The translations under genes and the position numbers were made by a program. A stretch of DNA of 64,000 nucleotides from Sipunculus nudus (Eukaryota; Annelida; Sipuncula; Golfingiida; Sipunculidae): the NCBI GenBank assembly GCA_026874595.1, contig CM049320.1, positions 11,435,964 through 11,499,963 of the forward strand, read 5' to 3'. Below are positions 1-12,699 of this stretch, piece by piece (position 1 is the stretch's first letter; each line of letters starts with the position of its first letter). Under the pieces are notes generated by a model that did no database searches, had not been told where the DNA came from, and saw nothing but the letters and a program-made list of their open reading frames with translations.

Positions 1-110
1 CGCGTTTGCCATTTTATGCCATTGGAGGAAATTTTGTTTGGCAGTTTTGTTTTCTGTAGAGATAATCGCGAAAAATCAGGTGGACAGAGGGTGTGGAGCG
101 GACTATAGTT

Positions 111-859
111 TATTTACATGTCTTCGTGACTCCACATATCTTTACCACCAGGACAACGTAAATCAAGTTATTAATTTATGGTCCACATTTTGTTTGAACG
201 GCTTTGATCAGACAACAATCAAGCAAAAATGGTCAAACAACTAATACTTTTGAACCATATCACGTGGGTGTTGAATCATAATATTAGGTCCTTGTATACA
301 CTGGTTAAGCCCAAATGTTCGTCAATGGATAAAGAAAGCATAGAACACAATACACAGTTAAACTTTCCTGGAGGGTATTTCTGGGAAGTAACAGGGGAAA
401 TCCTAGTAATCATGCGTCCCTTCGCTTCTGTAACGAAGTGATACAAATATAACATTGTAATCTGTTACATTTAGAAATATGTTTTTTTTTTTTTTTTTTT
501 TTTTGTCATGGGTGCCTGAAGCTTAAAGGTTACACAGGCCCTTCAGATACAGTACAAATCTGTCTTTGTCTTAGAAAATACAAAACTGATGGTCTAATCT
601 GGTTTACTGATTTTGAAGAGTTCGAAATATGCAAATATCTGACGAACAAGACATTCAAGGCTATACAGTACATAAGTTACGTTTAAATATCCGAATATCA
701 ATCAAGTCTTTTCCTAAAATTTAAGTTTTCTCTGTTTTAGGCCACAGATAAATATTTCATTAGCTGGTACATTCTGGACATAGGCTATAAATGGCTGATA
801 AGACATGAAAACTGTTTTTAAAAATGCTTAAATGGGTCATTCACTGTGTAGCTGTGGCT

Positions 860-911
<52 letters not shown>

Positions 912-1400
912 GGAGTAAAACACTTGTTCACTTACATTTCTTCGTGACTGCAAATACCAATACCGCCAGGACAACGTAAATCAGGTGTTTTATGGTCCAC
1001 ATTTTTTCTGCACTGCTTTGGTCAGACAACCCTTTACGACCAAGCCAAACCGGTCAAACAACTAACACTGCTGAACCATGTCTCATGGGTGTTGAAACCG
1101 AATATAAGGTCCTGGTACACATCGGTTTAGCCCAGAAAATTGGTCATGGATAAAAATAACATGGTTGCTTACACAGTAAAACTTTCCTGGCCGGAATTTC
1201 TGGGAAGTTGCAGGGGAAATCCAATAAATCATGTTCCGTTCCCTCCTGTCACCAAGGGATACAAATATAACATTGTACACTGTTTTAGTGATAAATTTGC
1301 AAAAAAAATAAATTTGGATTATCATAGACTCCAGATACATATTTCATTAGCTAGCTACACTACTATAGACTACTATTTTAACCTTGAAAAAAAAATGCTA
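111..1400 (+). repeat. Diverged direct repeat (two copies, ~820 bp apart)
   Basis: 111-475 and 931-1300 share, in order, TTCGTGACT, CCAGGACAACGTAAATCA, TATGGTCCACATTTT, CGGTCAAACAACTAA-like text, GGGTGTTGAA, AACTTTCCTGG and GATACAAATATAACATTGTA. An (GT)n(GA)n run lies between them. The likeness resumes at 745 and 1333 (ATATTTCATTAGCT). Both copies lack a convincing protein. Confidence 0.7.
855..908 (+). repeat. (GT)n(GA)n microsatellite
   Basis: About six GT units followed by about nineteen GA units. Confidence 0.95.
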
Positions 1401-3199
1401 AAACATTAGGGACCCATTACCAGCATGACCGCATTTCTACTGGCCCATCGTTCTACACAGATCCATACGTGACAATCGCCATATATTGTATAGAAATGTT
1501 AAATATCAATGACGGAAACGATCCTTATTACTTCTATGGACACAGGCATTGCGTCAGATTATATTTACTTGTTGCCGTTATATTTTTAGCATTAGCTCGA
1601 ACATACCACTGTTTATGTGAAAATGCATGAATTGATCGATGTGTTAAGAGAGGTTATTGCTCCCTGACTCCTCAGAACAATCAAGCAGCACCATCTTTAT
1701 TCCTGGCCCATTAATCAAGAGCAAGACTCGACTTGTTCGAGCTGTGACTCATACAAGATTGGTTGGACCTGATATTTTATTTCTTTCAGGTCCAAGTGTA
1801 TGTGCTGATTCAAAGTCGCGTTACGGTATTACTAGATTATTATCATATAAACAATATATCTACCAGTTAACGTTTCAATTTTTGTTGATTGGACAATGAT
1901 AGTCAATCTTGTAAGGTAGAATATCTTAATGTGTGAAAAACAAATGTTATAAGGCAATGTTTACTACAGGACTGTGAACTGTTCAGCTTTTAAACTGGGC
2001 CGGCCCCAATCAAAATTTTTACCCCGATTGTTCCGGATTGTAATAATGATTGAATGTCATGTCATCATATGTTTAAATTATTTGTTGTCTATCTATAAAT
2101 TAATTATTTTTTCCATATTATTTTGGGAAAGATATTTGAAAAAAAAATTATAAAGCAATGTTTTATTTGGAAATAAAAGTTTGGCATTACCAGATGTTGA
2201 GTGCCTGAATACAACCGTGACCTGCAACGCGCTGCAATCAGTGCTGGTGTAATTGATAACTAAATACCAGCCAACAATTTATCGCAGGGTATATCTTCAG
2301 ATTAGGTGGCTTAAAGTCATCTGAGCTGTGGCGATAGGCCTTTGTGTGTAGCCGGTTAGACCGTGCGGACTTTCATCCGTTAACAGGGCACAAATAACAA
2401 CTGTAAAAATGACTGGGTTACACATGGTGCTAATACACAGGTTGTAGTGCTTTAGAAGGTCAGCAAGGCATTACTTCTAAGCATTAGAAAAGGAAGTTCA
2501 GACGTTACATGCAAACTGGGTTTGGTAAAAGTTTTCTTGGAATTCTCATATTTAGTCACTGTGATGTATATTTATGTGCTATGGCATAATGCATCAGCTG
2601 AGTAGAAAAGTTGAGGGTTGAGTGGAATAATGAAAGACAAAATAAAACAATGACAACAATACTTATGGGTTCAATTTTGATTAAAAGACACAGATAATGA
2701 GGTTAAATGGAACTGAATGTAAGTGAACAGTGCTGCACTACAATTTTTTTCGATGGCATGCTATTATTCTTATTTAGTTAAATAGTACAATAGGTTCGTT
2801 CTAATGTTAAAAAGAAGGGGAATCAGTCCATTGAATGCAGAAAAAGTTTCACCGTTCACAGATGACGCAACACTTGCTGTTATTATTTTTTTTCTTCTAA
2901 AAAGTCATCTATTGAATTTCATTATGATCTATTGCAAGATGTTTGGTTTGATAAGCAAACAAAAATTACAGACACACCATTCGATAAAAAGAAGAAACAT
3001 AATAATAGATATTATACTGATTGAGGTATTTGCTACTTTTCGATACCGATATAATTGTTAATAGAAAATAATTAACTAAAGGATAGAATACATAGAATAC
3101 GTCATTCATTGACACCTTATAGAAGAATAGAAGTCTGACATATATAGTTTATCTCAACTATATAACATAAGCTTATGTCTGTGGCCATTAAACAAAACA

Positions 3200-3420
3200 A
3201 GTGACCCATAGGTCATGGATCTCAGCTATATAGCATAACATTTTGGTATAACATTGAACAATGTTAGAAATTTAAAAAAAGGGTTACCTTTGATGATCTT
3301 ACCTTAAAAAAAAGATACCCATCGGTCATGGATCTCAGCTAAATAGCATAACATTTTGGTATGACATTCAACAATGTTAGTTATTTAAAAAAAACGGCTT
3401 ACCTTTGATGATCGGTTTGA
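3200..3420 (-). repeat. Two tandem copies of a short repeat resembling element ends
   Basis: GTGACCCATAGGTCATGGAT then CTCAGCTATATAGCATAACA and TTTTGGTATAACATTGAACAATGTTAG occurs at about 3203-3290, and again at about 3318-3420 with small changes. GTGACCCAT.GGTCATG is the reverse complement of the 3' terminus of the 2.4 kb elements. Confidence 0.6.
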
Positions 3421-4976
3421 TATAGGTTTTTACACGGGTCTTTTTCATCCATAGTGAGATAAATTAGTTTGAATTAAACAGTTATTTCATCCTCAACATC
3501 TGTATAAAATTATTGAAGATATAGGTGACATCCCTGATAAACACCACATGATGTCAAGGAAGTAGACCTGAAGGATATACTCTATATCAGCCATCATCTT
3601 AAAGACCGAATTCTTGAACCGGGTTGTTTGGCTTGGTATTTCCCTTTAAACACTCAAGGTCATGTGACTGTGACTGACAGCCACAGTTGAGCTTCTCTTA
3701 AAGGCATAAGCCTTATCGTTTATCCTTGTGTGCTGGTTAACGGTGTATTTGTGTAAACCAGTAAACATTGACTTTATATCAGCTTACATCCCCCCCCCCC
3801 AAAAAAAAATGTATTATAATTTAAGAATGGCATGGGACATTATTTAAATGTAAACCATGTTTAATCATAAAGGCCTTTTGAGTAGCCTGAGGCAGATGAT
3901 ACTAATAGACAAATACAAACAGATACCCTCTGACTGAGGCTCCCCGCGTATATAACATCATATCTAAGCTGTACCCTAGTGCTATTCGTCTTACTGGCCC
4001 AGTATCCTACGGGCAAATCAAGATTAATAGCGGGACTAAGACGTGTACAAGCTGGAAGGCAGATTTCAAAGGCAGCATGAAGAAATTCTGTTGTTTACTG
4101 AGTTTGTCATGCATGTTAAATATCAAATGCATTTTCCAGTAATTGATTTGTGTTTATGGAACAATAACTTAAAATAAGGTTTTTTTCAACTCCACACACA
4201 CGTTTCAATACTTCGGCTTCATATCAAGTTGACTCACTAAAAGCTGTTCTACAAATGTTGCTGTTTGTTACCCTAAATAAGTGAGAGAATCCTATTATTA
4301 TTGGAGTCACCCAATGTGATTAATAAATTGTTCAGGCTTTTGATTGACAATTAACTAACATAGAATTTTTATTCAGTAATGTAGCTACATAGAAACTCGT
4401 AAAACTCGGAACAATCGTGTGACTGTATTGTTTGTAATCTAATTCTGATTCACCCAGGTGTAATTTCAGTTTAGTAAATATTTAAAAGCCAATTTGGATT
4501 AAGATTAATACGTACATGCTGAATGGAAATTCAGCTGAGCTTGTTCAAGTGAGTACCAGTATTTGGAGCAGAGACTGTCAGTCACTGACTAATGATAAGG
4601 CACGCCTGTTTGTGCGCAAAGCCACATGCTTTTGTTGATACATGGCTGCTATATGACTCGCCCCTGCTGTGGCTTTGCACTTCTCCCGCTAAATGTAAAC
4701 TGGGACTTGCATGGGCAAATATAATTCATTTTTTAGGAGATCTTACGCAAATGTATAAAAAAATCATTTATTCTAGTTATTTGCAGTATTAGGAACAGGT
4801 CTGCCAATTCCAGCTCTGGTAATATCTTCAGGTAACATCTTACTTCAAGCAATTGAAGCAAGGCGTATCTTCATCGTTACTTTGTATATTGTACTTTCTA
4901 GGACCAGCAGTGTCTTATAATAGTAAATCCCTGCCCAGAGTTTCAAGTTTCCGTGTGTATATACGTATATTAAAAA

Positions 4977-5303
4977 AGTTTGATGACCCACCGAGGCCTG
5001 CGAGTTATCCCCCCTCCCCTTGAAGATAAATTGACGCCACTGGGTTTATTAGATCTAAAAGTCGACAAATTGAGTGTTAAAAAAAGTGGATTTGGCCTCA
5101 AAGTTAGACATTGGTTATTTTTAAATCTTATCTGTGATTTAAAATTGCGCAAGAACTCGAGGTTTTCTCCATATGATGTTTACTGGAGTATCAGAGATTT
5201 GAAAGAGAGGATAGGCAGCTCTCTAAGAAGGGAGTTATTTGTGGGCCGGCCATTCCGTGAAGTGGTGCGGAAGGTTATAGAAGAGCCAGTGAGATTTATG
5301 TAA
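4977..5303 (+). other. Open frame of 107 codons partly inside a dispersed repeat
   Basis: An ATG-initiated frame with LGLLDLKVDKLSVKKSGFGL and LRRELFVGRPFREVVRKVIE. Its first part (CTTGAAGATAAATTGACGCC) also occurs at 47750, so at least that part is a repeat. No family recognised and no splice sites point to it. Probably a transposon remnant. Confidence 0.2.
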
Positions 5304-5820
5304 TACTTGTTGCAATGGGGTACTTTAAATGCAGAAGATAATTCAAAAGATGGGTGTGCATGGACAGGCTAAATGCACTTGTTCCTGTAGATACTGTCCC
5401 CATTTTTTAGACCTTCGTTAGGTTTGACTATCATCCCTGGGGTTTATTGAGATTAAAACGACAGCGAAGTACCCGTTCGATATTAGTACACTCATGACGT
5501 TTTCAATAGATAAAACGTTTAAGATGACGCGCTGAAATGGAATAGCATGTGAATTTAAAAAAGATGAAACGGAGTGGTGGAGCTTCTACATAGATCTGAG
5601 AATCAAGAACGTTCAAGCCGGATGCAGTGTATGGTTGGAGGTTAAAAGTAAAATATATTGGCTGGCTACTGGAAACTCCAAAAAACTGTGAGAAGATAAA
5701 TTTTTTTATCCCCTGACGGGTTACTGAAGTTTCCTATGTCGCCAGTTGGCCTGTTAAAGGCTGCTACTGTGTTTACGTGAGCAAATGCAGTTTAAAAATT
5801 AACAAGGAAAGAGTTTCAAT

Positions 5821-5998
5821 AAAGAAACCGACTAACAACAATATTGTCTGGGTGGTTGCTATGTTCTCTTTTGATTGAGTGTTTACCTGACTGGAAAATA
5901 AATATTAACTTCAACTAATGAAAAATCGCCACCTATTAAACAATTTTCAAGGGTAAAGTGCGATTTAGAGTTAGCATGTCCGGTTGAAGTTATCATGT

Positions 5999-6052
<54 letters not shown>

Positions 6053-6950
6053 GGAGCTTGAAGATCGGCATGTATAGTTTTTTTATGATTTTTTTCAGTC
6101 TGAAATATTTTTCATAAAAGATAGAAAATTTTTTTTTGATATGTCTTCGTTTGACTCAACCTGTTTTGTTGAGCTATAAACACAACTGTTGCTATTGGCC
6201 TGCTGAACCCTTGGACTAGATAATACATAACTTGTCCATGTATTACCTTATAGTTATAGATAAAATTAATTGCCTTGAATCATTTTTTAAAAAAATATGA
6301 AAGGAAACATGTATATGTGAATATACCAAAGAAACCGACTAACAACAATATTGTCTGGGTGGCTGCCATGTTCTCTTTTGATCGAGTATTTACCAACTTA
6401 AAAATAAATATTAACTTTGACTAAAAAATAGCCACGCCTATCAAATAAATACAATATTTAAAAGTAAAATGCCGTTTGGAGAGATAGTATGCTCTGTTGA
6501 AGTCATCATGTCAGATATATAAAATGCAGCTTGAAGAGCGGCATGTATATATTTTTATTTTATTTATTTATTTTTTTTTGCAGTCTGACAGACATTAAAT
6601 GAAGGATTTAAAAATGTATTTAATATGCTATGTCTTCGTTTTCCTCAACCTTTTTTTTTGTTAAATGTTGCAAATACATGTATATATGCATATACCAAAG
6701 AAACCGACTAACAACAATATTGTCTGGGCGGCTGCCATGTTCTTTTTTGATCGAGTGATTACCGACTGAAAAATAAATATTAACTTCGACTATTGAAAAA
6801 GCTCAATAAAAATTATTTTTTAAGAGTAAAATGTCATTTAGAGAGTTAGAAAGTCCTGTTGAAGTCATCTTGTCAGACATATATAATGGAGCTTAAAGAG
6901 CGGCATGTACAGATTTTTATTATTTTTTGCAGTGTTTTTTACGTTATAGT
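5821..6950 (+). repeat. Three tandem copies of a ~250-370 bp repeat
   Basis: Copies start at 5821, 6328 and 6697 with AAAGAAACCGACTAACAACA then ATATTGTCTGGG, and each continues to GGAGCTTGAAGA-like text and GCGGCATGTA. An (AT)n run expanded in the first copy. A diverged fourth copy starts near 14760 (GACCGATAAGCAGCAAGATT). Confidence 0.75.
6002..6051 (+). repeat. (AT)n microsatellite
   Basis: About 25 AT units, inside the first copy of the tandem repeat. Confidence 0.97.
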
Positions 6951-7382
6951 TAAAGATAATATTATTTGCCCTGTATCATTTTTTTTTCAAACATAATATG
7001 TAGCCGATACATGTATACATGTATATAGTTACCCATGGTTGAGACAGCAGCGTTCGTTATACTCACGACCAAGGTGTTCAAATGCCATAGTGACATTCCG
7101 GAATAAGACCTCTTAAAACTGTATGCCAGACGAGGACCTGTTGCAATTAGATTGATAATTTTTTTTTCAATTTATTATCAAATGAACAAAATACAACGGT
7201 CAGTTGAAAATTAATTTCTAACCAAAAATGAATACCATTTCGTCTTATCAGACATGAATACTGTTAATTCTTGCAGTTTGCTATAGATGACCAGCAAGGT
7301 TTGATATCCTATGTGAAAAAAAAATCACTTTTCCCAAAATGGTCATAAATATTCTAAATGAAAACCGTTCTTAACAAATTGT

Positions 7383-7625
7383 TCATTGAAGGAAAAAAAC
7401 TTTATTTTGTTTGATTCGGATATATTGACCTCCCTTTACCCTTTGTGATCTAGAATTACGCCTTTGAACTAAATTTTTGACGGGTTTCTTTTGATATTTT
7501 CCATAACCTGAAAATAAACCTTGCAACGGTCCGGTTGAATCATATCGGAACATCCCCGGTTCAGCTTGTGAAACTGGCAGATGCTTATCTTTCCGTTCTC
7601 TCTTCGACTTGACCTTATCACTCAC
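7383..7625 (-). CDS. Possible terminal exon, hypothetical basic protein
   Basis: A minus-strand open frame runs from just after TTTTTATTTATTTGTGAG (a fair acceptor) to a TGA at 7383. It codes SDKVKSKRERKDKHLPVSQA then EPGMFRYDSTGPLQGLFSGY and NLVQRRNSRSQRVK. It is rich in Lys/Arg and looks disordered. AATAAA occurs close to the stop. No family recognised and no partner exon found. Confidence 0.25.
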   Translation of the reverse strand: MSDKVKSKRERKDKHLPVSQAEPGMFRYDSTGPLQGLFSGYGKYQKKPVKNLVQRRNSRSQRVKGGQYIRIKQNKVFFLQ

Positions 7626-10197
7626 AAATAAATAAAAAAATGGGTCGTAGGAATCAATAATTTAAGACTTATGTGGCCAGAAAGGAAGACAGTCATTTCA
7701 GTTAAACGGCTTCTTTTTCAGATACCCTAAAAGTTAAACTCACTCAAAACCTAACATCTTTAAGATTATCTTTTTACCGGTTTGGATGGCTATATGTGTT
7801 GGATGGATTTTAAATGAAGGGCACTAGAAATGTAAATATTAAAGCATATCAATACTGAATTTACTCTGCTATAAAACACAATTAATATAACACTAGCTGA
7901 CTCACTGGATAAATGTTGTAGCTAATAAAACCAGGTTATTCTTGTGCTTTGCTAAAGTCTCCTGCATAATAAATTTGAATCGTGGTGAAGGTAAAGCACG
8001 TCGTATAAAATATTATTTGCCAAAAAGAATAGTTCTCTCATGAAAAGAGCAGTGAACAGCTTCACTGAAAGAAGACTATCAACTTGCAGGCTTACAATAA
8101 TCAATATCAATGAAAGCATGTGTGTTTATAGGTCTGTTTACATAAGTTGGTGTTTAAAACAGTACTGGGGCCGATGGTAGATTATAATCGATGATCGATT
8201 GCCTGATGATCTGATGAATGTCTGATGATATGTCTTGCATTGCAATAATCAGTCACGGAATTTTTTTTCACAAAGGTTGTTCTTTATAATGACGGAAGGA
8301 TATCATAAAATCTCTGCCAACAGACTTTAGAACAACCGTGTTTCCTAACTGATTAAAAGTTAAGTTAAAAAGTGCACATGTGAACCAAAGGATTATTGGA
8401 TATATTAGCCAATATGTTTGCTTATATATCAGTTGAGAGGATATGTGCAGGTCTGTATTTGATCAGTAATGTGCAAACATTTTACAGGATTCTTACTCAG
8501 ACTGAGCATTTTCAGTATATACTATAATATACTCATATTGAGCAGTTTAATTTGAGTATGATGGGTGGTATTGTGTATTGGGCAATTTTTTTTACCTAAG
8601 GTAAAGTTATATATTACTCAAACCTGTTTATCTGCTGGCTTTCCGCTTTTTTCTAAGTGCAACAATAACAGTGTAACAACAATAATAAGATCTTTGAGTA
8701 CTTAGATTTATTCTGAATAAATTTCAAAATATACTACATCTGTGCAGATCAGAACATGCATAATTAAATGTAGCATTTATAATTGGAATCTCTCATTGAG
8801 AAAATTGACACGTATGGATCTGCTGCAAACGCTTCTCTTCAGCCCCAGCCTTGCATGCTGTAGATGCATTTGCAGCATATCGTAGCCTTTAGGGCAAAAT
8901 GGAACCGACGCAAAATAGCTGAATCTTTAAAGAAACACTATGTTAAAGATAAATAATAAGAAAAAAATGACACTCTGTACAAGGATATAGACAAACACAC
9001 ACACACACACATATATATATAGAGAGAGAGTTCAAACCCCGACACATACACACACAGACTTACTGTTTACATCAGCTCCACTTGCAGTGGTTAATTATGT
9101 GACCATTATTCCGCAGACTGCAGTTGATATTGTTATATGTGCTGCGTACATATAACACATACCACATTTAATGATATGTCTACTAATGTGTAGTCATCTG
9201 TACACGTAACACACTTGTGATACACATTAATGTTAATACGTCATAAATTCTAAACATGCTTACTTCAGTTAACGGAACACATCTCTTCAGATACACAGCC
9301 ACCAGACAATTAGAACCCCCCCCCCCCCCCCAAAAAAAAAGCAGATTTGGATTTTGGTGCAAACGATCATTTTACAGACTGGAAACAATATGGGTCATGA
9401 TGGTGCTTAGAGTATATTTCTTGTTAAACTCATCATATTGAGTAATCTAAGCCTCGCAGATGAGAATTTTATGGGTAAAGAAAGAGTGAGTAGGTCAAAC
9501 TAGTCACGTTGATGACTTTAAACTTCTCACGTTTTTTTCAGTGCATAGGTCAGCAACATTTCGTGATGATTGGTCAGGAAATTACTGCGGATTCCCAACA
9601 CTTCTCAAAAGAGACTAATAATCAATCATCGATTGCTGATAGGCTGTCTTATTGTTTTGACACATTCGTTCATACCGAGGATAAAAAAAATATATCATTT
9701 CTTAATGCTTCTCTTTATTTGGAACGATGTAGTCTGTTATATAATAAGAAAACCGGTCCCGCCATTCATAGGATCTAACGTTCAAACTGCATATATACTA
9801 GTTAATCTTCACGGGCCCCTGTAACTGGCAGTGTTATCATAACAGAAGCTTATTCTCGAATACATCTCACAAATACACAAAACCATTTAGACCATGCTGT
9901 TTTGATGTTTTATTTACAATTTGGGGATAAGCTGTATCAAAAAAACCTATAAACAGAAATGTTAAGATTAATTGTTGAATAATGATAGATATTTGTCTTA
10001 AAATGTTAGGAATCAGTTACATATATAAACGTTATGCCTAAAAGGCATGTAGATGAGTTAAAAGCGATTCCATAAACATTTCTCTTTTGTTAAAACAAAG
10101 CTATGATGTAAAAAAATACTAGTTGTTCTACGGTGTATAACATGTAGCATTCCTTTCTCATATACACCGTAAATATATCTTATTCGTAAATATACAT

Positions 10198-10208
<11 letters not shown>

Positions 10209-10256
<48 letters not shown>
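10209..10256 (+). repeat. (AT)n microsatellite
   Basis: About 24 AT units. Confidence 0.97.
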
Positions 10257-10261
<5 letters not shown>

Positions 10262-10559
10262 CAAACGAGATAGGTCTAGTTAAAGTAACAGAATTATATC
10301 ACAATACATAATTATCTGAGTGATTGGTTGAAGACAATGTGCAGTCAGCATGTCTTTCGGCAATTGTGTAATAGAGCAAACATAGCCCTGGATATTATTA
10401 AAGAGATAATAAAGGAAGTTGGCTAAGCACCAGAGTCTTCTGTTTGAAATCATTTTCTGAATCAGTATTGATAGTTTTACCAGCTCTTATTCCAATGCTT
10501 ATATACTCGACCATTTGACATGCAATATTCGCTCGCATAGTTTAAAGGAGAACGCTGGG

Positions 10560-10593
10560 TATATAAAGGGCCCAATGGGAGCACACCATCAGT
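10560..10593 (+). promoter_or_regulatory. Candidate core promoter (TATA + initiator)
   Basis: TATATAAAG at 10560-10568 and TCAGT at 10589-10593, 31 bp apart, in a locally GC-richer stretch. The spacing is right for a TATA-Inr promoter. No gene on the + strand follows within several kb, so it may be chance or belong to a transposon. Confidence 0.25.
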
Positions 10594-11062
10594 GGGAGTG
10601 GTCTGTGCATGCAGTACAGAGCTCAGGCAGATTTTTACACAATTTTGGAGTAATTAAGTTTAAAAAAGCTGTATACATCCAGTTTTTGTCTGAGACAAAG
10701 ATTAATGTGTTGTGATTAAATGGGCTAAGTAAAAACACTCAACTCCTCACCTGTTTGTTGTAATACATGACAGAATAAACAACAGTCAGTGGTAATATCC
10801 AGTTTGAATTTGCCGGTATAAGTCACATGACTAAGTCACATGGGTAAAGAGGGTGGAGCCTATGAATAGTAAACATAAACGGAGCCATGTGCTCAGCCTG
10901 GTCATATGAATGTACCCCTCTCGGGGGGGGGGGGGGGTTGTTGCTTCATGTTGATTAAGTAAAAAAAAAAATTAATATTCTTACAAGTTTCAGAATGAAA
11001 ATAATTAGCTTTATTCCTGTTATCTTTAGCATTTTCATTTGTCCAAGGCAGTGTGTGGCAGG

Positions 11063-11425
11063 TTAGTTGTCACACACCAAATGCCGCGAAAGGCAGTTCT
11101 CACATTGGTCTGGATCACTGACACTTTCATTGAGCTCCCCGTTATCTTTATACCCTGTCTCCATGTCTTTCATCAGCTGTATCATGTTCCGGCTGTACGG
11201 AGAAATAACTCCGTGTAGGTCAGTCTGTACAGATTCACCTTGACATGTACATCCTCAAGAACAGGGCTGATTCACATGATACCCTATATCAGACTGCTGA
11301 CTAACGTTCACTTTGTTGCTGAAAATCCCAGTCTCAATGCTATGCTCAATTTTATGTGGAGAACTCATGGTTATTTACTGCTGTGTTGAGCTGATTTGGC
11401 CTGCCTGTACAGTATGCTGACCACT
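11063..11425 (-). pseudogene. Decayed coding exon, possible cytoplasmic tail of the lectin receptor
   Basis: Acceptor TTTTTTTGTCAG. One frame reads SGQHTVQAGQISSTQQ, stop, MSSPHKIEHSIETGIFSNKV and NQPCS, stop, GCTCQGESVQTDLHGVISPY, SRNMIQLMKDMETGYKDNGE, then SVSDPDQCENCLSRHLVCDN and stop. Only two internal stops (TAA, TGA) break about 120 codons of protein-like text. It lies downstream of the CTLD exons on the same strand, where a membrane receptor's tail would be. No family recognised. Confidence 0.45.
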
Positions 11426-11719
11426 CTGACAAAAAAATATCTGTGACAGGGAACCTGCATCCAAATTCACAAGATTGTGTGCACAGAGATAGCATGCTGA
11501 CCACTCAGACACAATACAGTCTGTCATGAGGGGGAGGGGGCACATTCAAAGCAAATTCTCAAGACTAGGTTAATCAGGATGGGGATTTACTTGGATATTA
11601 ATCATATGAAGATAGAATAATTAAATTCTATCTCCATGGTAATACATTGCTGATTTTTATTATATATAATATATATTATATTTATATTAAATTGAAGTCT
11701 TATATGCTTGTAGAGAAAC

Positions 11720-11945
11720 TGATATAAAATTTATTTTTTAAAAGTTGTGATTAAAAGTATACCATTTTACAAAAGTTTTAACAAAACAAATAAAACATAT
11801 AACCAAATAACCTGAAGCAATCATGAAGAAACTTAGCATGAGGAACTGACAGACAATGCAGCTTGGACTAGTAAAACTAACTGTCACTTGGCAGTTAAAC
11901 CTGCAACCAGTCATTTGACAAGTTCCTGATAATGCTCCTGAATAT
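11720..11945 (-). pseudogene. Possible Cys-rich and transmembrane segment of the lectin receptor
   Basis: On the minus strand a frame reads SGTCQMTGCRFNCQ, then VCQFLMLSFFMIASGYLVIC then FICFVKTFVKW, a hydrophobic run followed by Lys. It lies between the CTLD exons and the tail-like block. The frame is not cleanly bounded by splice sites, so this is only suggestive. Confidence 0.25.
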
Positions 11946-12009
11946 TAGGAATACAAAGGCAAACATGAATCCTGTCTTTCTGAAAATAATTGTAGTTAAG
12001 CTTCTTTAA

Positions 12010-12203
12010 TTAGATTAAATAACAAGTTTCATTCATGTAGACTACCGGTGCATCTTGCAGCACAGCTTTACCCCTCCAACCCTGCATGTCACACAGCACA
12101 TGGTGATGTTTATCAACAGAGCTCCCTGCTGGAACACGGTTGACAGTGATGCATGACTTGCTGTACTGCATGAACTGGTGGTAGGTCCTACCGGAGATTC
12201 CCC
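12010..12203 (-). pseudogene. C-type lectin domain, last exon (likely)
   Basis: On the minus strand an open frame reads SGRTYHQFMQYSKSCITVNR, then VDKHHHVLCDMQGWRGKAVL and MNETCYLI before TAA. SCITV plus HHHVLCD...WRGKA fits the end of a CTLD (C........W..V.C....+G..C). A donor may lie at 12045 (CACCG|GTAGTC). It does not begin with ATG and is easy to miss. Confidence 0.5.
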
Positions 12204-12369
12204 TTTAAGATATTAAATGTTTCCAGTATGCACCCATTGATTAAAAGTCTTCGTTGCAAACTTATTACCATGTCTCCTCGCAAATGTATCCTTCTACTTT
12301 TTTTCTCTTTTTTTTCCAACACCTATTGTAGTAAGCATATAATTCACCGTTATCACGATATGCCTGCCA

Positions 12370-12470
12370 CTATAAAAAATTCTCCAAAAGATTCTTCCAG
12401 GGGAAATGGATATTTTTTTTTTGTTTCCAGTACCAGTAAGATCCTTCTTTCTGTCCACTTGTCCAATACA
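12370..12470 (-). pseudogene. C-type lectin domain, middle exon with early stop
   Basis: Acceptor CCCTGTTCCAG. Joined in phase to the previous exon it reads VYWTSGQKEGSYWYWKQ, the WTSG....G.W.W part of CTLDs. After a run of ten A the frame reaches TAG at 12370-12372 with no good donor. The A-run is a likely indel site. Confidence 0.6.
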
Positions 12471-12699
12471 CTGGAACAGGGGATGATATATAAAGAAGAT
12501 ACTGTAATTCATGGATAAAAGCAAAAAGCATTATCATTAATGCTATTCTTAACACTAATTATCAACTGGGCTGTTATCAAAACTTTTTTAACAGAGCCAG
12601 TGCATCTAAGGGCCTATCTCTACCTATAAAACATATATTCGAGATTTATGTAAAGAGATTCCATTTTAATCAAAACTGACAGTCTTGATTAGAATTTAC

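Larger units (their letters stand above)
1400..5820. other. No gene recognised
   Basis: AT-rich sequence with short homopolymers (C10A9 at 3790). Apart from the small tandem repeat at 3.2-3.4 kb and the 5 kb open frame, nothing coding was seen on either strand. Confidence 0.5.
6950..11060. other. No strong gene; scattered simple repeats
   Basis: It holds the weak 7.4 kb minus-strand exon, a C16A9 run at 9307, the TATA-Inr candidate at 10.56 kb and a G14 run at 10925. Otherwise nothing recognised. Confidence 0.45.

Noticed and set aside
4977-5303. A 107-codon ATG frame as a real gene
   Set aside because: Its start lies in a repeat also found at 47.75 kb, and there is no family likeness, promoter or splice context.
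5883-6071. Open frames rich in IYIYIY (also at 10058, 18459, 20963, 25939, 43265, 47555)
   Set aside because: Translations of (AT)n microsatellites.
11150-11260. In-frame TGA between Cys codons (CS-stop-GC) as a selenocysteine codon
   Set aside because: A TAA also breaks the same frame upstream and the neighbouring lectin exons are broken too. Simple decay explains it, and no SECIS-like hairpin was identified.
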